Positions 17,798 to 26,420 of a stretch of 64,000 bases of DNA are shown here, piece by piece (within the stretch, counting starts at the first letter, position 1; each line of letters begins with the position of its first letter). The translations under genes and the position numbers were made by a program. A model generated the notes under the pieces. The model was given only the letters and a program-made list of their open reading frames with translations. It searched no databases and had not been told where the DNA came from. The stretch comes from VBAS01 sp963773465 (GTDB taxonomy: Bacteria > Bacteroidota > Bacteroidia > Chitinophagales > Chitinophagaceae), in NCBI GenBank assembly GCA_963773465.1, contig CAVZBF010000004.1:1178001-1242000 (forward strand), read 5' to 3'.

Positions 17798-18238
17798 ATG
17801 TCATCAGATTCAAGACCAAAGGCTAATTTCTTTTTTGATGCAGCGACTATAAACATTCGGGATCGGACAAAACTCAAACGGTTCATCGTTTCAATTTTCA
17901 GACAGGAGAACAGAAAACTGGCGTCAATAAATTATGTTTTTTCAAACGACAGGGCGGTGCGACGTATAAACAAAGAATATTTGAACCATGATTCATTCAC
18001 TGATATAATCACATTTGAATTCTCAGAAAGGAATGAGCCCATAATCGGAGAGGTTTATATTAGCGTGGATCGGGTCAGAAAGAATGCAATAACCTATGGG
18101 ACTTCTTTCGGGAATGAGTTGCACCGCGTCATATTTCATGGTGCCTTACATCTTTGTGGATTTGAGGATAAGACCACTACGGAGAAAACAGAGATGAGGA
18201 AGAAGGAAGGCTATTATCTAACAAAATACTTCAAATAG
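17798..18238 (+). CDS. ybeY: rRNA maturation endoribonuclease YbeY
   Basis: A 146-residue zinc RNase for 16S rRNA 3'-end maturation and quality control. The metal motif is HGALHLCGFED: the first two histidines are present, while the usual third His is replaced by Asp, as I recall for Bacteroidota homologues. Other conserved parts are NYVFSNDRAVRRINKEYLNHDSFTDIITFEF and IIGEVYISVDRV. Upstream of mnmG on the same strand. Confidence 0.93.
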   Translation: MSSDSRPKANFFFDAATINIRDRTKLKRFIVSIFRQENRKLASINYVFSNDRAVRRINKEYLNHDSFTDIITFEFSERNEPIIGEVYISVDRVRKNAITYGTSFGNELHRVIFHGALHLCGFEDKTTTEKTEMRKKEGYYLTKYFK

Positions 18239-18254
18239 TGTTTCACGTGACACG
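18239..18254. promoter_or_regulatory. parS-like palindrome upstream of mnmG
   Basis: TGTTTCACGTGACACG matches the canonical ParB-binding parS TGTTTCACGTGAAACA at 14 of 16 positions. It overlaps a second perfect 10-bp palindrome, GACACGTGTC (about 18249-18258). mnmG (gidA) is often near oriC, where parS sites cluster. Its function here is inferred. Confidence 0.45.
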
Positions 18255-18322
18255 TGTCTGTATAAAACAAACCACATGTACGCTGCGCATCCTACCGCCA
18301 AAGAAAATACCTTTGCCGACTC

Positions 18323-20186
18323 ATGTTTCCAAATTATGACATAATTGTAGTAGGTGCTGGACATGCAGGCTGTGAAGCCGCCGCTGCGGCAGCTAATCTT
18401 GGCTCTAAAGTTTTGCTAATCACTATGAATATGCAAACCATTGCGCAAATGAGCTGCAATCCTGCAATGGGAGGTATAGCAAAAGGCCAAATCGTTAGAG
18501 AAATTGATGCGCTCGGGGGATATTCTGGTATTGTCACCGATGAATCTCTTATTCAGTTCAGGATGTTGAATAGATCCAAGGGACCCGCGATGTGGAGTCC
18601 AAGGGCTCAAAATGATCGGATGTTGTTTTCATCAAGATGGAGGGAATTGCTCGAGCAAACGCCAAACGTCGATTTTTACCAGGATATGGTTCGTGAATTA
18701 ATTGTGGAAGAGGGAATAGTTAAAGGAGTAAAAACTGGACTAGGACATTTGATTTATTCGAATGCAGTAGTTCTGACCAATGGCACTTTCTTAAACGGTG
18801 TTGTGCATATAGGAGAAAAGAATTTTGGAGGAGGGAGAATAGCAGAAAAAGCAGCAACTGGTATAACTGAACAATTGGTATCGCTGGGATTTGAAACTGA
18901 TCGACTGAAAACCGGAACTCCCCCAAGAGTGGATGGAAGAAGTCTTGATTATCAGTAAAATGGAAGAACAGCCAGGTGATGAGGAAATTGTTGGTTTTTC
19001 CTTTCTTGAAACTAAAAAACCCAAGGAACAAAAGAGTTGCTGGATCACATATACTGATAAGCGTGTTCATGACATCCTTAAAACCGGCTTTGATAGAAGC
19101 CCGATGTTTAGTGGTAAGATAGAAGGACGGGGCCCTCGTTATTGCCCAAGCATTGAAGATAAGATCAATCGTTTTGCCGAAAGAGACCGCCATCAGCTAT
19201 TTGTCGAACCGGAAGGATGGAACACTGTCGAAGTGTATATAAATGGCTTTTCAACATCGCTTCCAGAGGAAGTTCAATACGAAGCTCTTCGTAGTATAAA
19301 TGGTTTTGAAAAGGCCAAGATGTTCAGGCCAGGATATGCAATAGAGTATGATTATTTTCCTCCCACTCAATTAAAATACTCACTAGAAACCAAGCTAATA
19401 AAAAATTTATTTTTTGCCGGGCAAATAAATGGAACGACTGGCTATGAGGAAGCTGCTTGCCAGGGATTAATGGCCGGAATAAATGCACATCAAAAAGTAA
19501 AGAAGCTTGATCCGTTGATTTTAAAAAGAAGCGAGGCCTATATTGGTGTTTTAATTGATGATCTGATTAGTAAAGGAACTGATGAGCCATACAGAATGTT
19601 TACGTCGAGGGCAGAATTCAGAACCCTTCTCAGGCAAGACAATGCTGATATCCGTCTTACAGAATTAAGTTATAGACTTGGCCTGGCTTCCCAGGAAAGA
19701 ATGGAAAAAGTGAGAATAAAAAAAGAAAGTGTCGAAAAAATAAAAACTTTATTAAATGAGATAGCAGTTTCACCAAGTGATATCAATCCATTTTTTGAAA
19801 AAATATCTTCATCTCTTATAATTGAAAAACAAAAAGCATCAAAGCTTTTATTGCGCCCCGAAATTGAATTGAATGATTTAATAAACGCTTTACCTGTTCT
19901 TCAAAACGAGTTAAAAGATTTTTCAAAAGACATAATTGAACAGGCGTCTATTCAAATCAAGTATGATGTTTACATTGAAAAAGAGAAAGAGCTTGTTGAA
20001 AGGATGAGTCAGCTTGAGAATTTGATGATCCCCGAAACATTCGATTATAAAAAAATCTCTGCATTAGGTAATGAGGCCCGCGAGAAACTCTTGAAAATAA
20101 AACCTTCAACACTTGGCCAGGCAAGTCGTATTTCGGGAATTAACCCTAGCGATGTGCAAATATTAATGGTTTATATGGGCCGTTGA
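18323..20186 (+). CDS. mnmG: tRNA uridine-5-carboxymethylaminomethyl modification enzyme MnmG, one frameshift
   Basis: FAD-dependent enzyme that with MnmE makes cmnm5U34 in tRNA. The dinucleotide-binding motif VVGAGHAGCEAA is at the N-terminus; SCNPAMGGIAKGQIVREIDALGG, RFRTGTPPRVDGRSLDY-type and EGRGPRYCPSIEDKI motifs follow; GQINGTTGYEEAACQGL is the FAD-site end. The frame breaks at 18950-18953: removing one base from TTATCAG turns DYQ-stop into DYSKMEEQPGD. Full length is then about 620 residues, as usual. The 3' end overlaps the convergent helicase gene by 16 bp. Acts on the same wobble base as MnmH. Confidence 0.94.
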
Positions 20187-22678
20187 TTTTTTTGAAAATC
20201 CATCCAAGCCATCACCAGTCTTATTTCTCCAAAAGTTATTTTATCACCCAGCTTTTCTTTTATGGGAGTTAACGAATTTCCTGGAAACGTTTTAGCAACA
20301 GGCTCGATCAATAAAAATTTTTCGTTGCTTATAACCTCATTGATATTAATTTCTCCCATTGAAACATAGTGCGCAAGGTGTCCTTCTATCGTTTGCGCAG
20401 TCAATCCCCTTTCTTTTGCTATTTCCTCAATTTGTTTTCCTTCTTTATAGAGTTTGAATGATTCAGCTTTTGTATCGATCTTTTTATTTTTTTCGTCTGC
20501 GTTTTTCCGCTCTCTTTTGGGCGTCTTTTCATGAATTAGCGAAGAAAGATTTTTTTCTTTACAATATTCAAGAATGATATCCAGGAACTGTGGGCCATAC
20601 TTTTCTGTCTTTGCATCTCCAAACCCGCTTATTTTTCTTAACTCGATTAAACTTTGTGGCAAATACCGGCACATTTCATTAAGTGTATTCGTACCGGCTA
20701 CAATATAAATTGGCAAATCTGCTTTAGAACAAATGGCGTCCCTGAGCTTTCTTAATCGTTGATGCAGCAATGGATGAGGGCTTTCAGTTTTTTGTTGTGA
20801 TGCTCCGGCATATGTGTTTACGCCAAACGGTGGCAGAATAAAACTTTTCTTTCTGCGATGGTATGCTGCTGTATCAAACTTTCCGGAAAAGCCTTGTAGC
20901 AAATGTTTTTTTATAGACAGGCCGGCAAAAATTTCTTTTACTCCTTCATTAAATTCTTTAGCATGAAGGCGACTGTCAGTAATAACAGGGCAGTTCAATA
21001 TTGATTCGACAATGTTGCCTTGCTCTTTGATAAAATACTGAGCCCCTGCATCTATTCTTGCCTGTAACCGTTCGTTGACTTCAGGAATCTCTTCCTGAAT
21101 AAAAATTTTTCCTAATTGCCCCTGGAATTTCTCTGCAGTTAATTGTAAAATTTCCAATGCTTTGAAAAGCTCAATCATCCAGCTTATTGCCTGATCATTA
21201 AAAGAAGATCCGTTGTCCGTCAGATATATATTCAATTCTTTTGCATTGTCCATAATCTGTTTGTAATCGAATAACGATAAGAGAATTTGGAGTTGATAAT
21301 TTCTTTTTGACTGAAGCAGATCTTGTTCAATACTTTTTGTGGAATTTGATTTTGAAAATCTAACAATTTTTTCATCAGTAAACATTTTTGCTGACCTGAT
21401 TTGGCTTTGTAATACAATCCCATTAAGTGTTGTGCAACGACTAAGTGCAACATACACTTGTCCCGGCGCAAATGCCTCACCTGCATCAATAATTACTTTG
21501 TCAAATGTCAATCCCTGGCTTTTATGAATTGTTATTGCCCATGCGAGCCGTAAAGGGTATTGCGTAAAAGAGCCTAATACTTCTTCTTTAAGCTGACGAG
21601 TTGCTTTGTCAACAGTATACCGGATATTCTCCCACTTTTCTTTTTTAACTTCTACCGCCTCTGGTTCATCTTTGCACACCACAATAATTTTTTCATCAGT
21701 CAATTCCTTAACAGTACCAATTTTACCATTAAAATATCTTTTTACTTTTTCAGTATCATTTTTAATAAACATAACCTGTGCGCCGACTTTCAATTGTAAA
21801 TGTTCGTCCGCCGGATATGCTGATTCTGAAAAATCACCCTGGATTTCTGCCGCGTAAGAAAACAATTTTGATTCAAGCTTGTTTAACTCTGTTTCGTTTT
21901 TACTTCTTGCTTTTTCATTATGCGTTGTAAGAATTATGTAACCATCGTCTTTTGATCTTTGGAATTTTGTTGAAAACCGGTGCTCAAGTAAAGATCTTCC
22001 ATCATCATCAAGTTCATTATTTCGTACCTGGTTCAGGACATTAATAAACCGTTCTTCATTTTGTCTGTATATTTTAGTAAACTCAATATAAACCGGAGGC
22101 TCTTCTTTTATTACAAGGCTATCAAAGAAATATGGACTGTTATAAAAATCTTTCAGCAAATTCCATTCGTGTTCTTTGATCACCGGCGGTAATTGAAACA
22201 TATCGCCAATAAATAAAACCTGTACGCCTCCAAATTTTTCATGATAGCGCCGGCGAATATGCCGTAGTATAGCATCAACAGCATCCAGCATATCACACCG
22301 GACCATGCTTATTTCATCGATAACAAGTAATTCAAGTTCCTGTAAAATTTTTTTCTTTTCTGTCGTCATTCGCAGACGGCTAAGAAGGCTATTTCGATTT
22401 GTTACAGTTTCATTTTGCTCCCGAAAACCTCCTGCTTCAGGAATAAATGGGGAAAATGGTAATTGAAAAAAAGAATGCATTGTAACGCCACCAGCATTGA
22501 TGGCGGCGACACCGGTAGGTGCAACCACAGCAATTTGTTTTGGACAATTTTCCCGGATATATTTTAAAAATGTTGTTTTTCCGGTACCCGCTTTACCTGT
22601 AAGAAAAATATTCCGGGAGCTTTGATTTACAAGCTCAGTCGCCAGCCGGAACATTTCATTGTCAAAATCATAGTTCAT
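20171..22678 (-). CDS. PIF1-like superfamily 1 helicase with HRDC and C-terminal HTH domains
   Basis: An 835-residue DNA helicase. The Walker A motif GKAGTGKT is at residues 28-35, followed by VVAPTGVAAINAGGVTMHSFF, the Walker B-like VIDEISMVRCDMLD and VLFIGDMFQLPPV. The C-terminal helicase motif LAWAITIHKSQGLTFDKVIIDAG with YVALSRCTTLNGIVL is PIF1/RecD-like. An HRDC-like domain (LRDAICSKADLPIYIVAGTNTLNEMCRYLPQ) and a helix-turn-helix segment (EGKQIEEIAKERGLTAQTIEGHL) follow. Probably cytosolic, in DNA repair or replication. Confidence 0.88.
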   Translation of the reverse strand: MNYDFDNEMFRLATELVNQSSRNIFLTGKAGTGKTTFLKYIRENCPKQIAVVAPTGVAAINAGGVTMHSFFQLPFSPFIPEAGGFREQNETVTNRNSLLSRLRMTTEKKKILQELELLVIDEISMVRCDMLDAVDAILRHIRRRYHEKFGGVQVLFIGDMFQLPPVIKEHEWNLLKDFYNSPYFFDSLVIKEEPPVYIEFTKIYRQNEERFINVLNQVRNNELDDDGRSLLEHRFSTKFQRSKDDGYIILTTHNEKARSKNETELNKLESKLFSYAAEIQGDFSESAYPADEHLQLKVGAQVMFIKNDTEKVKRYFNGKIGTVKELTDEKIIVVCKDEPEAVEVKKEKWENIRYTVDKATRQLKEEVLGSFTQYPLRLAWAITIHKSQGLTFDKVIIDAGEAFAPGQVYVALSRCTTLNGIVLQSQIRSAKMFTDEKIVRFSKSNSTKSIEQDLLQSKRNYQLQILLSLFDYKQIMDNAKELNIYLTDNGSSFNDQAISWMIELFKALEILQLTAEKFQGQLGKIFIQEEIPEVNERLQARIDAGAQYFIKEQGNIVESILNCPVITDSRLHAKEFNEGVKEIFAGLSIKKHLLQGFSGKFDTAAYHRRKKSFILPPFGVNTYAGASQQKTESPHPLLHQRLRKLRDAICSKADLPIYIVAGTNTLNEMCRYLPQSLIELRKISGFGDAKTEKYGPQFLDIILEYCKEKNLSSLIHEKTPKRERKNADEKNKKIDTKAESFKLYKEGKQIEEIAKERGLTAQTIEGHLAHYVSMGEININEVISNEKFLLIEPVAKTFPGNSLTPIKEKLGDKITFGEIRLVMAWMDFQKNQRPI

Positions 22679-23055
22679 AGTGTTGCCCTACAAATAAAAA
22701 TTGAACACAAGTATAATCATTCCTGCAAATTGTTGACGATACGTTTTATCTCTTTTTTAATTCAATAGTTACTTTCTATTTCGTTGCTTAATGAAAAAAC
22801 CGGAGCATAATCTCCGGTCCCGAGCATTAATGCTCTCTAATCATCATTTGCCTGAATGTAGTTTCTTTCTGAAATAATAATCAGGGAAAAAAAACAGTAA
22901 CCTGTAGTTTTTTTCTTTCCGAATTAAAGAATAATACCTGTAAAGCGGGATCGTATGTTAATTGATTGAGTAGGTGAAATGTTTAATCTTACTCTCATCA
23001 TAAAAGCTGAAAAATGTTCTCCGGGGACCAAGTTGCTGTGCCTGGTCTACATACT
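22679..23055. other. Intergenic stretch with two adjacent hairpins
   Basis: No gene is supported here. It contains ACCGGAG/CTCCGGT (22799-22818, 6-nt loop) immediately followed by the perfect palindrome GAGCATTAATGCTC (22822-22835). The remainder is AT-rich and would hold the promoter of the helicase gene. I see no convincing small ORF. Confidence 0.55.
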
Positions 23056-23090
23056 AAAAAGCAGCTATGAGAATTTCTTCATAACTGCTT
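23056..23090 (-). terminator. Intrinsic terminator after tRNA-Phe
   Basis: On the minus strand the AAGCAG.TATGA and TCATA.CTGCTT arms form a hairpin followed by TTTTTAG, 12 bp past the tRNA 3' end. Confidence 0.7.
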
Positions 23091-23101
23091 CTTTTTCTTC
23101 G

Positions 23102-23174
23102 TGGTGTGGGGCGGGATCGAACCGCCGACACAAGGATTTTCAGTCCTTTGCTCTACCGACTGAGCTACCGCACC
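23102..23174 (-). tRNA. tRNA-Phe (GAA)
   Basis: The minus strand folds as a cloverleaf: acceptor GGTGCGG, D-arm with AGCTCAGTCGGTAGAGC, anticodon stem-loop GGACTGAAAATCC with GAA anticodon, variable loop, and T-arm GGCGG-TTCGATC-CCGCC. The acceptor has one C5-A68 mismatch (3' strand CCACACC). CCA is not encoded. The discriminator is A. Confidence 0.93.
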
Positions 23175-23185
23175 TTTTAATCCCG

Positions 23186-23203
23186 TCCCGATTGCTATCG
23201 GGA
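23186..23203. repeat. CCCGAT/ATCGGG hairpin beside tRNA-Phe
   Basis: TCCCGAT (23186-23192) and ATCGGGA (23197-23203) pair perfectly around a TGCT loop just upstream of the tRNA 5' end. Same core as the palindromes at 5935-5971 and 26485-26504. Confidence 0.6.
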
Positions 23204-23286
23204 TTATTCGGGAATCCCTTATTGGGGCAGCAAAAATAATTGTTCTGCACCAAAGGCTGAAAAAACAAACCTGAAATTTTGCCTGG

Positions 23287-24010
23287 TTAGTTCTTTATTT
23301 CAATATTCTCTGGCTTTACTAATGATTCGCCCTGAAGTTTTAAAAGTATTTGAGCAACCGTAACTACATCTTTTTGGCAATAATGCACTATTCGTTTCAA
23401 ATCTTTATCATTCCAATACACACTCCATACTTTGCTCCCATCAATATCATCCTTCGGCGTTGGAATTCCCAGTGTATGCGCTAAAAGATTTAAAGAAGTA
23501 AAACTTTTAAAATCCCCAAACTTCCATAATTCGAGTGTATCGAGATGACAAACCTCCCAGGGTTTTTTACCACTCGAATTGAGAACCCCCGGAATGGGAA
23601 GCTCATTTATGATCAGCCGCCGGCATAAGTAAGGAAAATCAAATTCTTTCCCGTTATGCGCACATAAATATCTCTGGTCTATCGTTGGCTGTCCATTTAT
23701 TGATCATATCACAAAACTCAACAAGTAAAACACTTTCATTTTCTCCACAAAACGATTTGATAATAATTTTCTTTTCCGTTCCATTTCCCTGGATAAAGCC
23801 ACAACTGATACAAATTATTTTTCCAAATTCAGCATATATACCGGCACGGTGGTAAATCGTTTCCTTTGTTTCTTCTTCATGATATTTTAAAAGCGAAGTT
23901 GCTTTTGTGTCCCATAATTCCTTCCAGTCTCTTGGTAAAGAATTGTAATCAGCATATTGAGGAACAGTTTCAATATCGAGAAACAAAATATTATTAACCG
24001 GGGCAGCCAT
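23287..24010 (-). CDS. Predicted 3'-5' exonuclease (PolB-like DnaQ fold), one frameshift
   Basis: Cytosolic exonuclease of the RNase H-like DEDD type, related to the proofreading domain of DNA polymerase B. The N-terminal ExoI motif is FLDIETVPQY; the ExoII-like motif LCAHNGKEFDFPYLCRRL and ExoIII-like YCQKDVVTVAQILLKL lie after the break. The first part ends early at about 23653 because of one extra base near 23679-23682; reading past it gives one protein of about 240 residues ending at the TAA at 23287-23289. The C-terminal part lacks a start codon of its own. Confidence 0.82.
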
Positions 24011-24059
24011 AATTTTATTTACTAAAAATAAAAACCTTCAGCCAAACTTAAGATACCAC

Positions 24060-25146
24060 TTACAGGTACTTATCTCCTTTATTTCTCTTTACTTCGGCTA
24101 CAAAATCTTTTATCTCCTGTTCTTTTTCTTTTTTGCAGATCAGCAATGCGTCTTTCGTATCCACAACAATAAAATCATCGAGCCCCTGTAACACTGTAAG
24201 TTTATTATCTTCTACATGCACCATGCATTTAGTGGCATCCATGATCATTACATTTTTACCGGCGACCGCATTTCCTAAATAATCTCTTTCCATATTATCC
24301 CAGGCGCTGTTCCATGTTCCGAGATCACTCCAGCCAAATGATGAAGGGATGATGTAAACATTATCCGCCTTTTCCATGATACCAAAATCAATAGAGATAT
24401 TGGTGCACTGTGGATATATCTGCTCGATCGCTTCCTTTTCCTGTTCTGTATTAAACTTGTCTTTTTCTGCTGCAAATACTTCATACATTTCCGGCAGATA
24501 TTTTTCAAACGCGGTTACGATATTTTTTACTTTCCAAATAAAAATACCGGCATTCCAAAGAAAGTCACCACTTGCAATAAAAGTTCTTCGCCAGGTCTTC
24601 ATTCGGTTTCTCTGTAAATGTTTTTACTTTAAAAATATCCGGTGCTGCAGCAGCAGTATCATGTTGAATATAACCATACCCTGTATTTGGATGTGTCGGT
24701 TTTATGCCAAGAGTTACAAAAGCATTTATGTGATTTACAAAGTCAAGAGCTTTTTTTGATGTTTTGATAAATTCGCTGGTCTCTGTTACCAAATGATCCG
24801 CCGGCGCCACAACAAGATTTGCATTGGGATCTTTTTTTAACAACTTAAAAGAAACATATGCAACACATGGGGCTGTATTTTTCCTGGAAGGCTCGCCAAG
24901 AATATTTTCATCTGCAACATGTGGTAATTGTTTTTTTACAATTGGAATGTATTCTGAGGAAGTGATGATAAAAATATTTTCTTCCGGTACCAGTTTTTTA
25001 TATCGATCATAGGTGTGCTGAATAAGCGTTTTACCCGTGTTAAGGATATCAAGAAATTGTTTAGGAAACGCGGTGCGGCTCATTGGCCAGAAACGGCTCC
25101 CGATACCACCGGCCATTATCGCTACATAATTATGTTTACTGCTCAT
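24060..25146 (-). CDS. manC: Mannose-1-phosphate guanylyltransferase, one frameshift
   Basis: Makes GDP-mannose from GTP and mannose-1-phosphate for surface polysaccharide synthesis. The start MSSKHNYVAIMAGGIGSRFWPMSRTAFPKQFLDIL is the classic nucleotidyltransferase motif. VVAPADHLV, TLGIKPTHPNTGYGYIQ and FTEKPNEDLAKTFIASGDFLWNAGIFIWK follow. One extra base at about 24584-24585 breaks FTEKPNEDLAK from TFIASG; without it the protein is 361 residues. Upstream it is fused in frame to kdsD through the A4 tract next to its ATG, probably another indel. The type II isomerase domain is absent. Confidence 0.9.
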
Positions 25147-26116
25147 GTCTTTTAATATCAATCCTTCACGGATCAGGTCATGCAAGTGTATAAATCCAAG
25201 ATATTTTCCGTTTTCAATAACCGCCAATTGTGTAATTGATTTTTTTCGCATTATATCCAAAGCATCTACCGCCAATTGTTCCGGCCCTATTGTTTTTGGG
25301 CTTGTCGTCATTATATCCATTGCTGTTATTCCATTTAACGAAATACTTTTTTCAAGCATTCTTCTCAGGTCGCCGTCTGTTATTATTCCCAACAAATTAT
25401 TATCGCTATCTACAACCGCGGTAGCGCCTAATCGCTTTGAAGAAATTTCAACAATAACTTCTTTCAGTGATCTATCCTTTGCGAGTTTTGGTTTTTCATT
25501 CTTTATATAAAGATCAGCCACTCTTAAATACAATTTTTTACCCAGCGTTCCTCCCGGATGAAATTTTGCGAAGTCATCGGTATTAAATCCTTTTAATTCC
25601 ATCAAACAAATTGCCAACGCATCACCCATCACCAATTGCGCGGTTGTACTGCTGGTCGGAGCAAGGTTATTTGGACAGGCCTCCTGTTCTACTGTTGTAT
25701 TTAAAATGATGTCGGATTGTTTTGCAAGATAAGGAGTCTGTATTCCCGATCATTCCGATCAAAATGTTTCTAAAATTTTTGATCAATGGAACCAACACTT
25801 TTATTTCCGGGCTTTCTCCACTTTTGCTGATGATCATCACGACATCATCTTGTTGTACAATACCCAGGTCACCATGAATAGCATCTGCGGCATGCATAAA
25901 AATGGATGGTGTACCCGTAGAATTAAAAGTTGCTACGATCTTTTGAGCAATGACTGCGCTCTTTCCTATTCCACTAACCACAAATCGTCCCTTGCTGGCG
26001 GCAATTGCATTTACTGCTTTCTCAAAATCAGAGTTGATAAATTGAGCTAACCCGCTGATAGACTGTGATTCCAGTTCAATAGTCCGCAGAGCAATCTGTT
26101 TTAATGAAGCTGCCAT
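25143..26116 (-). CDS. kdsD: D-arabinose-5-phosphate isomerase (KdsD/KpsF), one internal frameshift, stop lost into manC
   Basis: Converts ribulose-5-phosphate to arabinose-5-phosphate, the first step to KDO of lipopolysaccharide. The SIS domain shows RFVVSGIGKSAVIAQKIVATFNSTGTPS and MISKSGESPEIK; two CBS domains follow (LKEVIVEISSKRLGATAVVDSDNNLLGIITDGDLRRML and MDIMTTSPKTI...GFIHLHDLIREGLI). ATG 26116 is preferred over a start at 26194. An extra base at 25731-25732 splits the SIS domain. Removing one A from the tract at 25148-25151 ends kdsD with TGA overlapping the manC ATG; the gene is then 323 residues, the family length. Confidence 0.88.
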
Positions 26117-26358
26117 TTGAGTCGCCAAAATTATAGGATTTGTGATGAAACAAACTAAGGTTTGTCTTTTCGTTTTTAGTAACCATTCATGCAAATGAAT
26201 TTCGTAAATTCGCAGCTATCGTCTTTATGAGGTATTGAAAAGTAGCGACTACGGGATAATCGAAGGAGAATAATGATACTTCACAGTCAAATTCCCGCCA
26301 TCCGCTGTTTAATAAGGATTAACTCGTGTGTAAAAAACATGCTCCGCAAAAGACCTGA

Positions 26359-26393
26359 TTTGATATTTTCTGTATCTTAATCAGCTATACTTG
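26359..26393 (+). promoter_or_regulatory. Candidate promoter of recQ
   Basis: TTTG (26359-26362) and TATACTTG (26386-26393) are separated by 23 bp and match the Bacteroidota -33/-7 pattern with one mismatch in the -7. The ATG is 27 bp further on. Confidence 0.45.
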
Positions 26394-26420
26394 TTTAAAG
26401 ACGATGAAAAGATTTGAGTA

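Noticed and set aside
22979..23239. An 86-residue open frame on the plus strand across the tRNA
   Set aside because: It runs antisense through tRNA-Phe and its terminator and has no recognisable motif.
24376..24759. A 127-residue open frame antisense to manC
   Set aside because: Antisense shadow of a well-conserved gene, no start signal or motif.
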